Part shown: positions 23,272-32,129 of the stretch, piece after piece
How the letters are laid out: every line of letters begins with the position of its first letter
How positions within the stretch are numbered: position 1 is the first letter of the stretch
Assembly (NCBI GenBank): GCA_910586965.1
Contig: CAJUMF010000006.1
Span: forward strand, 1 to 64,000
Source: an uncultured Dorea sp.
GTDB taxonomy: Bacteria > Bacillota > Clostridia > Lachnospirales > Lachnospiraceae
Direction of reading: 5' to 3'
Length of the DNA stretch: 64,000 nucleotides
The notes under the pieces: generated by a model
Database searches by the model: none
What the model saw: the letters and a program-made list of their open reading frames with translations, nothing else
Told to the model about the DNA's origin: nothing
Made by a program: the position numbers and the translations under genes

Positions 23272-25401
23272 TTACATCAGCGGCTCCATGGCCAGAACCG
23301 GGTGATTCTTCTCGGTCAGAAATTCCATTAGCTGGTCACATTCCGTGCAGATCGTTTCATCGGCAATGTAGTCGGTGAAATTGTCAATGTCATAAAGATC
23401 CTTCGCAGTCTTGTTGAGCCTTTCCGCCACGTCATCTTTCAGTTCTTTCGGCATCCAGACAATACGCTCAATGCCGCCCTCGGCATAAATGAACTTCTTC
23501 GATGAAATGAAATGACGGCCATGGCCCATATAGCCTGGGGTCTGCACGCCGCCGCCAGTGCAGGAGGCCAGCTCGCCGAAGGTCATGCCGGCGGGCGTCA
23601 TGCCGGCGAACTCGCGGTTAACAACGATAAAGCCGTTGGATACGGGCTCAATACCGCAGATACATTCAAAGCAGCCGCAGGAGGTCATAGGATCCTCCAG
23701 AATGGAATACAGCGTAACCGACTCCACCGCACCATGGGTCGCTTCATTCACCATCTTGTCGACAGTCTCGTAGCGGCCGGTCCGCTCGTCAATGCAGCCT
23801 TCTTTCATGATTGGCTGGCATGGACCGTTCTGATTCAGCTCATATGTAGCCTTGGCATCAAGCCAGGACACAGCGCCGCACAGACCCAGACGTTCAGGTG
23901 TGACAACGCAGCAGTGAGCCGGGGCGAAGGACTGGCAGAGGATACAGGTATAGAAGCGGTCCACCGCCTCGTCTGTCATGGAGCTCAGACGGTCGTCACG
24001 CTGTCTGTAACGCGGCATTGCTTCATTTTCCAGGATTTCCTGCACCTTTGCTTTGTCAGTAACCAGAGTGATCTGGCACTTATCCACAACGGCGTCAAAC
24101 TCATCAATGATCATATTGTAAAGGACTTCGGCAAAATGGTTCAGGCGCAAGCCCTTGTCATAGGCATCGTTGGAAATACGGATGCGAATCTGGTTTCTCT
24201 GGCCGGTGTGCATAACGCCTTCCATATAGTTGAACCATGCATGGATCTTACGCTCAATGACGGATTCAAAGTCGGGCTGCATCTTCTTCCCAGCCACTTC
24301 CACATAGGTAGCCAGGGCGAACTGCTGCTCTCCGGAGTCGACATCGTCACCGATGATGGTGATTTTATGATCCTCCACCTCAGACATATCCCGCATGGTA
24401 ACCAGTTCACAGGTTGGATTCTTGACGGACCAAAACTCGCATTTCATGTCACTCTTGCGAATGATCTCACCCTCAAATGCAGAGGCAAACGCTACAGGGA
24501 TCGGCAGTTCCTTGACCTTGATCTTGATATTTCTAAGCTCCAGAGATTTCTTGACTGTCTCAGCGTGGTCACACACAGACTCCAGTGCACCGGGAACCTG
24601 GTTTTCTCCCAGATCAATATCCACGATCACAGGAAAGCCAAGCGCAATGGCGCCGGCGCCGGCGGATACGACCACCTGGTCGATCGGGCCAAAGGTGTTG
24701 ACAAATGCAGGAACACGGTTCTTGGTGTAGTCCAGAAGACCGGGCAGGTCGCCGCCTTTCAGGCTGCCGAAGATCAGCGCCGCACGGACAGCGATGGTGA
24801 CAACATGAATTACGCTTGTCACGTCATGGCCCAAAGGTACTACACGGAAGTCCAGCCCCATCTTTACGCCGCCTTCCGCACACTGCTCGATCACATCGCC
24901 AACCAGGCACGTCAAAATGCCCTTGGACTGGTAATCCTTGACAATGCCTGCAACGGCATCAGCATCATCTGCTTTGCCCAGTACGACAGCTACGCCGGGA
25001 ATATCACCGGTGACCAGAGGAACACCCAGAGAGCGGATGATGGGATCGGGAACAAAGCCGATACCGGATTCATCGGCGTAAGGGTCAGCCCCGTCCACAT
25101 ATTTCAGGCCCTCAATGATCTCTGCGCCGACTGCTGTGGCAAGGCCCGCGTTAAGCGCCTGGCCCAGATCCTCCTGATTTGTGATCAGACCTTTCAGGAC
25201 ATCGACGCAGGCGGGCAAATCGCCCAGGGTCCTGACTTTTACGCCGGTAGCAGCGTAAATTGTCGGGAAAAAATATGCCGTATCAGGGAAAGCAATTTCT
25301 TTATCAGCGCCGTATTTGGCAATGGCATCATTTACCGCGCCCTCAGTCAGGTCGGCAACTGCATTGGAACCGCCGTAGATAAGATCAGTTAAAGCACTCA
25401 T
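23272..25401 (-). CDS. acsB: acetyl-CoA synthase (CODH/ACS complex catalytic subunit)
   Basis: AcsB builds acetyl-CoA from a methyl group, CO and CoA at its A-cluster. In this 709-residue protein all A-cluster ligands are present: C486, C489, C498 and C508 for the 4Fe-4S part and C575-G-C577 for the two nickel sites. Each lies exactly 20 residues before the corresponding cysteine of Moorella AcsB as I remember it (506, 509, 518, 528, 595, 597). The N-terminal domain that docks CO dehydrogenase is full length. AGGAGG precedes the ATG. It follows the acsC-acsE fusion by 42 bases. No CO dehydrogenase gene is next to it. Confidence 0.97.
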   Translation of the reverse strand: MSALTDLIYGGSNAVADLTEGAVNDAIAKYGADKEIAFPDTAYFFPTIYAATGVKVRTLGDLPACVDVLKGLITNQEDLGQALNAGLATAVGAEIIEGLKYVDGADPYADESGIGFVPDPIIRSLGVPLVTGDIPGVAVVLGKADDADAVAGIVKDYQSKGILTCLVGDVIEQCAEGGVKMGLDFRVVPLGHDVTSVIHVVTIAVRAALIFGSLKGGDLPGLLDYTKNRVPAFVNTFGPIDQVVVSAGAGAIALGFPVIVDIDLGENQVPGALESVCDHAETVKKSLELRNIKIKVKELPIPVAFASAFEGEIIRKSDMKCEFWSVKNPTCELVTMRDMSEVEDHKITIIGDDVDSGEQQFALATYVEVAGKKMQPDFESVIERKIHAWFNYMEGVMHTGQRNQIRIRISNDAYDKGLRLNHFAEVLYNMIIDEFDAVVDKCQITLVTDKAKVQEILENEAMPRYRQRDDRLSSMTDEAVDRFYTCILCQSFAPAHCCVVTPERLGLCGAVSWLDAKATYELNQNGPCQPIMKEGCIDERTGRYETVDKMVNEATHGAVESVTLYSILEDPMTSCGCFECICGIEPVSNGFIVVNREFAGMTPAGMTFGELASCTGGGVQTPGYMGHGRHFISSKKFIYAEGGIERIVWMPKELKDDVAERLNKTAKDLYDIDNFTDYIADETICTECDQLMEFLTEKNHPVLAMEPLM

Positions 25402-25443
25402 TACAAATCCTCCTATTTTAATTTTTTGAAATTATTTTTCATG

Positions 25444-27708
25444 TTAAAACTCCAGGTAGGAGTCAGAATACAGTTCGTTGTTCTTGAAAATATCGCAGGA
25501 CTTGATCGTCTCCATCAGGCGGCGGTCATTCGGATTGACAATGGCAGAGGTCAGTCCCTGCATCATTGCCATGGCCACCAGGGCAGAGTCCATAACCGGA
25601 CGGACGGCCTTCGGTGCGCCATTGGAATTGTTGGAAAGGCCACCGGTAGTGTTCAGGCCCTCATTGGCGAACATACGGATGGCTTCCAGAACGTCCATCT
25701 GCTTATCCTGCATACCCTTGACCACCAAAAACAGCGGGTCAAACCACATGTCCTTCGGATCCATGCCCAGACTCAGACCATGCTCAAGCATATTGTGGCA
25801 GTGCATCATGCGCTCCTCATTGTCTTTGGCGATGCCGTCGGCAGAGCACAGCGCCACAACGATGGCATCATTTGCCGCAGCCAGATCGATGTAGCTCATT
25901 CGGGAGCCGGCATCGGCAGAGTTCACGATTGGCTTGCCGTTGGTACGGTTGTAAACGCGGATACCCGCCTCGATGGCCCGCTTGTTGGCTGTGTCCAGCG
26001 CCAATGGCACATTGTTGAAGTTCTCCTGCAAAAGTCTGACTGCCCAGGTCATAAGCTCAGGTCCGTTGGATTCCGCAGGCCCGATGTTCACATCCAGATA
26101 GGTCGCGCCGGCGCGGATCTGCTCGGCAGCCCGCTTCAGAATGGGCTCCGGATCCATCTTTTCCATGGCTGCACGGATGACCGGAGAGATGCAATGGATA
26201 CGCTCTCCGATGACCACGAACTTCTTTGATTCCGGATCGCGCTGGCGGTATGTTACGCCTATATCCACAACCTGGATGTCAGGAATGACAATCTTGTCAA
26301 AATCAAAAGGTGCGTCAGGGGAGACCTCGGTCTTTTTCGCCGCGGCGGGCTGCTTGGATGCCGCTACGGCCGCTGCTGCCTTCTCGTGCTCACCGTCTTT
26401 CAGGTAGTGGACAATCTCTACTGCCTCCCGGGTACCCACAACTACGTTCCAGTCGGGCAGTTTTTCCTGTATCTCGCCCTTCAGTACGGCGGCCTTGCCA
26501 GGGATCACCAGAGTACGGGATTTAATCTTCTCCGAAATCTGACATTCGTCAAAGAACTTTTTGACCGAGCTGGCGGAGAATTTTCCTGCAGCCCAGGCCG
26601 TCAGGACAGACATACCGGAGGCATCGGTGATCAGCAGGTTGATCGGAACCTTGGAGCGCTCAATCTCCCCGGATACCAGGAAGTAGGTCAGCGCGAAATC
26701 TACCGTAAGCATACATGGGTCGTCCGGCGTTGCACCGTTGAGCGGGTAAATGCCCGGCTCCATCTTCATCGGCTTCTGGGGATCGGTGTAGATGTTCTGG
26801 CGCAGGCTGTGAAGCGGCAGAGACTCCGCGTAGCTCATCTTCTCCATAACCAGTATAGAACCGTATTTGAGCGTAAACAGAGCAGCCAGCGCCGTCTGCA
26901 GGTGAACGTCTCCCGCGGCAAGCTTTGTCATGTTCACAAGTGAAGGATAGCCCAGTGTCCGTACGCTGTCCTTGATGGCCCCGCGCCGAACCTGCACCGC
27001 GCCCGCAAAGGTCTCCTTGATCGAGCCTGCCGTTACGTCAATGATAAGAGTCTTGTTTCCAGCTTTTTCCAGATTCTGGACGGTGTCGTATATCTCTTGT
27101 ATGCTGCTGCCGCCCACGCCTAAGACAGCCTTACCCTGAACGGCTTCATTCATCTGCTCCCAGTTGGATGCGTCCGCGCCGTTGATGATCAAATCCCTGG
27201 CGGAATTAAGAACAGCCCCCGCGGCCTCAGGGTCTTTGGTCTCAACGATCACGCCGCGGCCTGTGGCAGCGGCTTTTTGTACCGCGCCCGACAGCTTGTC
27301 AGCGCCTTTGCCCTCGTCCAGGACAAACACAAACTCCACATATTCCCGCTCACCGATGCGCTCATAGTCCACCTTCTGAATATCGGAAAGCTTAGCGTCC
27401 AGCGTCTCGTCATCCATACCGGAGCCAACGCTGACAGCGTACAGGTTGCGGGAAACAAACGTCTTGTCATGACGGAACAGAACCGTTTCGCCGCCCAGCT
27501 TATGGCCAGCCACTTCAAGGGACTTCATCGGAGGCGCCGTAGCTTCAGACAACAGTGCGATAGCCTCCTCGGACATATACGGGCACTTCGTGATCGGAAG
27601 TGCGCCCTGCGCGACCTTCATACAGAATGCCATGCAGGTGGGGACACCGCACTCTTTGCAGTTTTTCTTTGGAGACAGTTTAAAAATATCCAGACCTTTT
27701 ACAGCCAT
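25444..27708 (-). CDS. fused corrinoid Fe-S protein large subunit / methyl-THF methyltransferase
   Basis: One 754-residue frame holds two enzymes that are separate in the acetogens I know. Residues 1-445 are AcsC: the N-terminal 4Fe-4S motif (C17, C20, C25, C42) and the TIM-barrel part, including AVLGVGGSS and a corrinoid-facing C-terminal region (LLITDASGMSVLTAWAAGKF). An alanine-rich linker (about 443-468, AAAAVAASKQPAAAKK) follows. Residues about 497-754 are AcsE: FVVIGERIH, YLDVNIGPAES and GGLSNNSNG, matching methyl-THF:corrinoid methyltransferases. The fused protein would both accept the methyl group from methyl-THF and carry it on cobalt to AcsB. No stop or frameshift is visible at the junction. 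Confidence 0.93.
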   Translation of the reverse strand: MAVKGLDIFKLSPKKNCKECGVPTCMAFCMKVAQGALPITKCPYMSEEAIALLSEATAPPMKSLEVAGHKLGGETVLFRHDKTFVSRNLYAVSVGSGMDDETLDAKLSDIQKVDYERIGEREYVEFVFVLDEGKGADKLSGAVQKAAATGRGVIVETKDPEAAGAVLNSARDLIINGADASNWEQMNEAVQGKAVLGVGGSSIQEIYDTVQNLEKAGNKTLIIDVTAGSIKETFAGAVQVRRGAIKDSVRTLGYPSLVNMTKLAAGDVHLQTALAALFTLKYGSILVMEKMSYAESLPLHSLRQNIYTDPQKPMKMEPGIYPLNGATPDDPCMLTVDFALTYFLVSGEIERSKVPINLLITDASGMSVLTAWAAGKFSASSVKKFFDECQISEKIKSRTLVIPGKAAVLKGEIQEKLPDWNVVVGTREAVEIVHYLKDGEHEKAAAAVAASKQPAAAKKTEVSPDAPFDFDKIVIPDIQVVDIGVTYRQRDPESKKFVVIGERIHCISPVIRAAMEKMDPEPILKRAAEQIRAGATYLDVNIGPAESNGPELMTWAVRLLQENFNNVPLALDTANKRAIEAGIRVYNRTNGKPIVNSADAGSRMSYIDLAAANDAIVVALCSADGIAKDNEERMMHCHNMLEHGLSLGMDPKDMWFDPLFLVVKGMQDKQMDVLEAIRMFANEGLNTTGGLSNNSNGAPKAVRPVMDSALVAMAMMQGLTSAIVNPNDRRLMETIKSCDIFKNNELYSDSYLEF

Positions 27709-27725
27709 TGTGTGTTCCTCCTTCC

Positions 27726-28670
27726 TTAAACCAACTCATCAATCATCCGGACGATCGCTTGAATGGCGTCCGGATGACGCATAATGACAGCATCGGAGCC
27801 TCCGGCCAGGCACGCCGAGGCCGTTGCGATCTCCATCTCGATGCCACGCTCCTCTGCATCTCCCCACTCGGGCATTTCCGCTTCCGGCATGATCGATTCC
27901 TTGACGCCCCAGGTCTCTGGGGAGACCGGCGTCATGATCGGCATCTGAAGCTGCGCGTCACCCTGTCCCAGAGCTGCCAGCTTGATGCGCTCAAGCGTGG
28001 AAGCCAGGTACTCAAAGCCGTAACCGGCCGCGGCGGAACCCGCCTGCATCACGATAGAGGCAGGATTTACGCCCATCTGGGTCATCACAGTATTGAGCTG
28101 CTTAGCCAGGTTAATATCTACCGCGGATTCGGCGCCAACTTTCTGACCATAGGCCAAAGCTGCAGAAGCGCCCACAGTCTTGTAGTTTTCCTCTCTGGCC
28201 GACAGTACGAGGATATTCTTCCCGCTCAGCTTTTCGGAAATCTTCGTAAAAAGCTCCGCGTCCTTCTCGATATCCTTGCAGCCCATAATAACGAGCGGCA
28301 GCTCTATCGCGCCCGCGATCGATTCAGCCAGTGCCACACACTCGTCCACAGACCTGTTCCTGCCGTTTGGATCTGCGCCCTTTAAGTGCAGCGCCAGAAA
28401 CGACACGCCCTGAATGTCCTGTGCCCGCGCAGCCATCTCCGGCAGGGTGTTGCAGCCGTCATAAAAAGCCTTAAGCTTTGGCTGCACATACTCCTCCAAT
28501 GCTTCATCGGTGATCTCCACGCCGACTTTCGGTGCGTTTTCAATGGGTGCATCGAAGCTGTAAAACGGCAGCACGTTGTTTCCGCCGATCTGGACCGCTT
28601 TGTCCCCGGTTCCCAGAACGATGGTGTTGATTTTGGAGTTAAACACCTGTGTTTTTGGTTCAAATGGCAT
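27726..28670 (-). CDS. acsD: corrinoid Fe-S protein small subunit
   Basis: AcsD is the small subunit that pairs with AcsC in the corrinoid iron-sulfur protein, the methyl carrier between methyl-THF and acetyl-CoA synthase. The 314-residue length and the motifs NTIVLGTGDKAVQIGG, SFLALHLKGADPNG and MQAGSAAAGYGFEY fit the family TIM barrel. A GGGAGGGA site precedes the ATG. It lies 17 bases upstream of the acsC-acsE fusion and 34 bases downstream of cooC in the same operon. Confidence 0.95.
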   Translation of the reverse strand: MPFEPKTQVFNSKINTIVLGTGDKAVQIGGNNVLPFYSFDAPIENAPKVGVEITDEALEEYVQPKLKAFYDGCNTLPEMAARAQDIQGVSFLALHLKGADPNGRNRSVDECVALAESIAGAIELPLVIMGCKDIEKDAELFTKISEKLSGKNILVLSAREENYKTVGASAALAYGQKVGAESAVDINLAKQLNTVMTQMGVNPASIVMQAGSAAAGYGFEYLASTLERIKLAALGQGDAQLQMPIMTPVSPETWGVKESIMPEAEMPEWGDAEERGIEMEIATASACLAGGSDAVIMRHPDAIQAIVRMIDELV

Positions 28671-28704
28671 TTACATTCCCTCCCTAAAACATTTGATATA
28701 TTTT

Positions 28705-29472
28705 TTATAATTCCAGTTCTTTAATAATTTTGACCAGCGCCTGCTTAACAGGCGAGCTGTCCGGAACATAGGCGCTTGGCTTTCCGTCACAGTCAGCCTC
28801 ATACACCGTCTGATCCTGAGGCAGTACCCCGGCAAGCTCAAGGCCCTGCTTTTCAATCTCCTCCGCAATACCGGCACCAAGCGTTCCATCCGGCGCCCGG
28901 TTGACAATCAGCTTCATCCGTCCGGGAGAAAGTCCCAGATCTCCCACCATTTCCGCAATCCGTCCCACCGCCTGGACACCGCGGCGGGAACTGTCAGATA
29001 CCAGCAGCAGCGTGTCTATATGCGGAAGAGTGCCACGGGCGATATACTCCATACCTGCCTCATTGTCGATCACCATATAGCGGTAGTTCCCCGCATACTT
29101 TTCCAGTTGCGTCTGGAGGATACCGTTGACAAAGCAGTAGCACCCCTTTCCCTGAGTGCGCCCCATCACCAGCATGTCGAAGTCATCCTCCTCAATCAGT
29201 GCTGAGCCGAAGCGAAACTCGGCATAATCTGCCTTTGTCATGCCGCCTGGGATTGTGTCGCCTCTCTTTTCTGCCTGCGCCATCTCCTCACGGATGTCGC
29301 CAAGGGTTGTATCCACCTCCACGCCCAGAACCTCGTTCAGATTTGAATTGGCATCGGCATCGACCACAAGGATCGGTGCTTTTCCACTGCGGCACAGATA
29401 GTCTACGATCATGCCGCTGATAGTAGTTTTCCCAACGCCGCCTTTTCCGGCGATGGCAATGGTATGAGTCAT
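28705..29472 (-). CDS. cooC: nickel-insertion ATPase CooC/AcsF
   Basis: A 255-residue MinD-type ATPase that matures nickel enzymes of the CODH/ACS system. It has the deviant Walker A GKGGVGKTT (residues 9-17), the switch region VVDADANSNL (37-46) and the metal-binding C111-Y-C113 in GKGCYCF, equivalent to the CxC of CooC1. Placement in the acs operon points to nickel loading of AcsB; since no CODH gene is adjacent, the AcsF role is favoured, but the two cannot be told apart by sequence here. Confidence 0.93.
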   Translation of the reverse strand: MTHTIAIAGKGGVGKTTISGMIVDYLCRSGKAPILVVDADANSNLNEVLGVEVDTTLGDIREEMAQAEKRGDTIPGGMTKADYAEFRFGSALIEEDDFDMLVMGRTQGKGCYCFVNGILQTQLEKYAGNYRYMVIDNEAGMEYIARGTLPHIDTLLLVSDSSRRGVQAVGRIAEMVGDLGLSPGRMKLIVNRAPDGTLGAGIAEEIEKQGLELAGVLPQDQTVYEADCDGKPSAYVPDSSPVKQALVKIIKELEL

Positions 29473-29523
29473 TTTGATTCCTCCCGCGTTAGTTCTTTAT
29501 ATTGTCTGGCTGAAAGCCAAAAT

Positions 29524-29973
29524 TCAGTCGTCTATCAGGGTGAACAGAAACTTTTGATATAGATCGCCGGTTCTGACGGAAATTGTCGTGTCCCCGTTTT
29601 CCGTGCGCTGTGTATCGAACTCGCACAGCTGGCCGGAGAACATATCGCGGATATATTGCTCGGGATCACCGCAGGATACTTCCTCAATAAACACGTCGCG
29701 CATCTGGTTGTTCTTGCAGGAATTTGGAATTTCCCGCACCATTTCATACGTTTTCATCTTTTCGTCTGCATTTTCTGTACGGAAGTTATTTTCGCGGATC
29801 ACAGCCACGCCGTCCACCAGGTTCGCCATGACCAGCTCGCCCTCAATGGACAACTGCCGCTCCATTAAATCCGTCAGCACGATATTGCCGTTTTGGTACT
29901 CGATCATCCTGACATTCTTCATAACCATGTTGTCCTGCTTAACGTCGTCACGATAAACTGTAGAAAGACACAT
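29524..29973 (-). CDS. CooT-like nickel-binding protein with an extra C-terminal domain
   Basis: 149 residues. The first 62 (MCLSTVY with Cys 2, then VRMIEYQNGNIVLTDLM and ANLVDGVAVI) match CooT, a small homodimeric nickel-binding protein of about 65 residues whose Cys 2 binds nickel. Residues 63-149 are an additional domain I do not recognise, with cysteines 86, 101 and 117. A GAGGAGGG site precedes the ATG. It sits between the His-rich small gene and cooC, so delivery of nickel for AcsB is the likely task. The role of the C-terminal part is unknown. Confidence 0.75.
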   Translation of the reverse strand: MCLSTVYRDDVKQDNMVMKNVRMIEYQNGNIVLTDLMERQLSIEGELVMANLVDGVAVIRENNFRTENADEKMKTYEMVREIPNSCKNNQMRDVFIEEVSCGDPEQYIRDMFSGQLCEFDTQRTENGDTTISVRTGDLYQKFLFTLIDD

Positions 29974-29988
29974 CGACCGTCCCTCCTC

Positions 29989-30237
29989 TTACTCCAGATT
30001 TTCCAGAACGCCCTGCAATCGTTCATTCGCCTGCTGGTATTCCTTCACTGCCTGCATCACCTGCTCGTATTGCCCGTGCTTGCCGGCTGTATCCAGCTGT
30101 CCGGCAAGTTCTGCCAATTCCCTGGTGTGAGCGGCATTGTGTCCGACCATATAGCGCAGCATAGCTACCAGCTCCTCCATAGGCGTGGCACCATGTGCGT
30201 GATCATGGTGATCATGGTGTTGTTCTTGTTCATGCAT
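29989..30237 (-). CDS. small histidine-rich protein, putative nickel buffer
   Basis: 82 residues. Seven of the first 15 residues are histidine (MHEQEQHHDHHDHAHG), followed by about 65 residues of helices (MEELVAMLRYMVGHNAAHTREL, of which heptad-like leucines suggest a coiled coil or helical bundle). GAGGTGA lies six bases before the ATG. It is the first gene of the acs operon, ahead of the CooT-like gene and cooC. His-rich tails of this kind store nickel in HypB, SlyD and CooJ, so a similar role is inferred. No family name is known to me. Confidence 0.7.
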   Translation of the reverse strand: MHEQEQHHDHHDHAHGATPMEELVAMLRYMVGHNAAHTRELAELAGQLDTAGKHGQYEQVMQAVKEYQQANERLQGVLENLE

Positions 30238-30372
30238 GAAATCTCACCTCGCTTTTCTTTTACAGCTTTGCTCCTCCGCTCTGCGGGGCGGGTAAGCTAA
30301 AGTATTTATTTTTTGCTGTGTGATAACAGTAACCCGACTTAACATATTTTTCACAAACGATGGATTCTGCCC

Positions 30373-30401
30373 TTGTCTCTGTTTGCCGGACATGCTATAA
30401 T
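30373..30401 (+). promoter_or_regulatory. fhs operon promoter
   Basis: TTGTCT (30373-30378) and TATAAT (30396-30401) are 17 bases apart, and a TG at 30393-30394 makes an extended -10. The fhs ATG follows 40 bases later with AAGGAGG. The 203-base divergent region 30238-30440 must also hold the promoter of the acs operon; a weak minus-strand candidate is TTACTG-18-TAAATA near 30302-30331. Confidence 0.7.
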
Positions 30402-30440
30402 ATTTGATAATAATATAACATATTTAAGGAGGAAACGCAA

Positions 30441-32117
30441 ATGGAAGTTAAATCTGACATTGAAATAGCTCAGGAATGTACCCCAAAGCACATCTGCGAG
30501 ATTGCGGCCGCGGCCGGTGTAGATGAAAAGTATCTGGAGCAATACGGCAGCTACAAGGCCAAGGTGGATTACCGTATGTTAAAAGACCTGGCGGATAAGC
30601 CGGACGGCAAACTGATCCTGGTCACCGCCATCACTCCCACCCCTGCAGGGGAGGGCAAGACTACAACCTCCGTCGGCCTGGCGGACGGCATGAAGAAAAT
30701 CGGCAAAAACGTTATCGTCGCTTTGCGTGAGCCTTCCTTGGGCCCGGTGTTCGGTATCAAGGGCGGCGCCGCCGGCGGCGGATATGCCCAGGTCGTTCCT
30801 ATGGAGGACATAAACCTGCACTTTACCGGCGATTTCCATGCGATCGGTGCGGCCAACAATCTGTTGGCGGCGATGCTGGATAACCACATCCAGCAGGGCA
30901 ATGCGCTGGGCATTGACGTCAAACGGATTACCTGGAAGCGCTGTGTGGACATGAACGACCGGCAGCTGCGCAATGTCATTGACGGCTTGGGCGGACGGAT
31001 GCAGGGTGTACCGAGAGAGGATGGTTTTGATATTACGGTTGCCTCCGAGGTTATGGCGGTACTCTGTCTGGCCTCCGACATTCCTGACCTGAAGGCCCGT
31101 CTGGGACGTATCATCGTCGGATACACCTATGACGGCAAGCCTGTCACCGCCCACGATCTGAAGGCCGAGGGCGCTATGACGGCGCTTTTGAAGGATGCGC
31201 TCAAGCCTAATTTGGTCCAGACGCTGGAGGGTACGCCTGCTTTCATCCATGGCGGGCCTTTTGCCAACATCGCCCATGGCTGCAACTCCGTCACTGCCAC
31301 GCGCATGGCCATGAAGCTGGGTGATTACGCTGTCACGGAGGCGGGCTTCGCTGCCGATCTTGGCGCGGAAAAATTCCTGGACATTAAGTGCCGTATGGCG
31401 GGCCTGACACCGTCGGCAGTAGTGGTTGTGGCCACAGTGCGTGCGCTGAAGTATCATGGCGGCGTGACAAAGGCCGATTTAAACCAGGAAAACCTGGCGG
31501 CTCTGGAAAAAGGTATGCCGAATCTGCTGCAGCACGTGAAAAACATAAAAGATGTGTTCGGCTTGCCCTGCGTGGTGGCCATCAACGCCTTCCCTACCGA
31601 TACAAAAGCGGAGCTTGATCTGGTGGAAGCTAAGTGCAAAGAGCTGGGCGTGAACGTGGCTCTGAGCGAGGTCTGGGCCAAGGGAGGCGAAGGCGGCGTT
31701 GCGCTTGCCGAGGAAGTGGTCCGTCTGTGCGAGCAGCCGAACAGTTTCCGTCAGTCCTATGCTCTGGAAAGCTCCATTGAAGAGAAACTGGAGGCCATCT
31801 GTAAGCGTATTTACCACGCTGACGGCGTACAGTTGACCGACGGCGCGAAAAAACAGGCGAGGACGCTTGCGGAGCTTGGCTTTGCCAATATGCCTATCTG
31901 CATGGCAAAAACCCAGTACTCTTTCTCCGATGACCCTGCCCTTCTGGGTGCGCCTGAAGGATTCACCGTTACGGTGCGTAACTTGAAGGTCTCTGCCGGC
32001 GCGGGCTTCATTGTGGCGTTGACCGGCGATATTATGACCATGCCCGGCCTGCCTAAGGCCCCCGCCGCAGAGAAGATTGACGTGGACGAAAACGGCAAGA
32101 TTTCCGGGCTGTTCTGA
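30441..32117 (+). CDS. fhs: formate--tetrahydrofolate ligase
   Basis: This enzyme activates formate with ATP to 10-formyl-THF, the entry step of the methyl branch. The 558-residue protein has the family length. It shows the P-loop TPAGEGKTTTSVGL (about 68-81), EPSLGPVFGIKGGAAGGGYAQV and the folate-site region near the C-terminus (GDIMTMPGLPKAPAA). AAGGAGG precedes the ATG. It is the first gene of fhs-fchA-folD-folC'/MTHFS and is transcribed away from the acs operon. Confidence 0.97.
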   Translation: MEVKSDIEIAQECTPKHICEIAAAAGVDEKYLEQYGSYKAKVDYRMLKDLADKPDGKLILVTAITPTPAGEGKTTTSVGLADGMKKIGKNVIVALREPSLGPVFGIKGGAAGGGYAQVVPMEDINLHFTGDFHAIGAANNLLAAMLDNHIQQGNALGIDVKRITWKRCVDMNDRQLRNVIDGLGGRMQGVPREDGFDITVASEVMAVLCLASDIPDLKARLGRIIVGYTYDGKPVTAHDLKAEGAMTALLKDALKPNLVQTLEGTPAFIHGGPFANIAHGCNSVTATRMAMKLGDYAVTEAGFAADLGAEKFLDIKCRMAGLTPSAVVVVATVRALKYHGGVTKADLNQENLAALEKGMPNLLQHVKNIKDVFGLPCVVAINAFPTDTKAELDLVEAKCKELGVNVALSEVWAKGGEGGVALAEEVVRLCEQPNSFRQSYALESSIEEKLEAICKRIYHADGVQLTDGAKKQARTLAELGFANMPICMAKTQYSFSDDPALLGAPEGFTVTVRNLKVSAGAGFIVALTGDIMTMPGLPKAPAAEKIDVDENGKISGLF

Positions 32118-32129
32118 TGAGGTAGGCTT

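Noticed and set aside
23512..25392. A 626-residue open frame on the plus strand opposite acsB
   Set aside because: It is antisense to a gene with every catalytic residue in place, has no ribosome site and shows no recognisable motif; long antisense frames are expected in GC-rich coding DNA.
25426..26229. Plus-strand frame opposite the acsC-acsE fusion
   Set aside because: Rich in His, Arg and Gln as expected of an antisense shadow, with no start signal or domain.
30238..30440. A THF or cobalamin riboswitch before the fhs or acs operon
   Set aside because: The divergent gap of 203 bases shows none of the conserved core words of these riboswitches.
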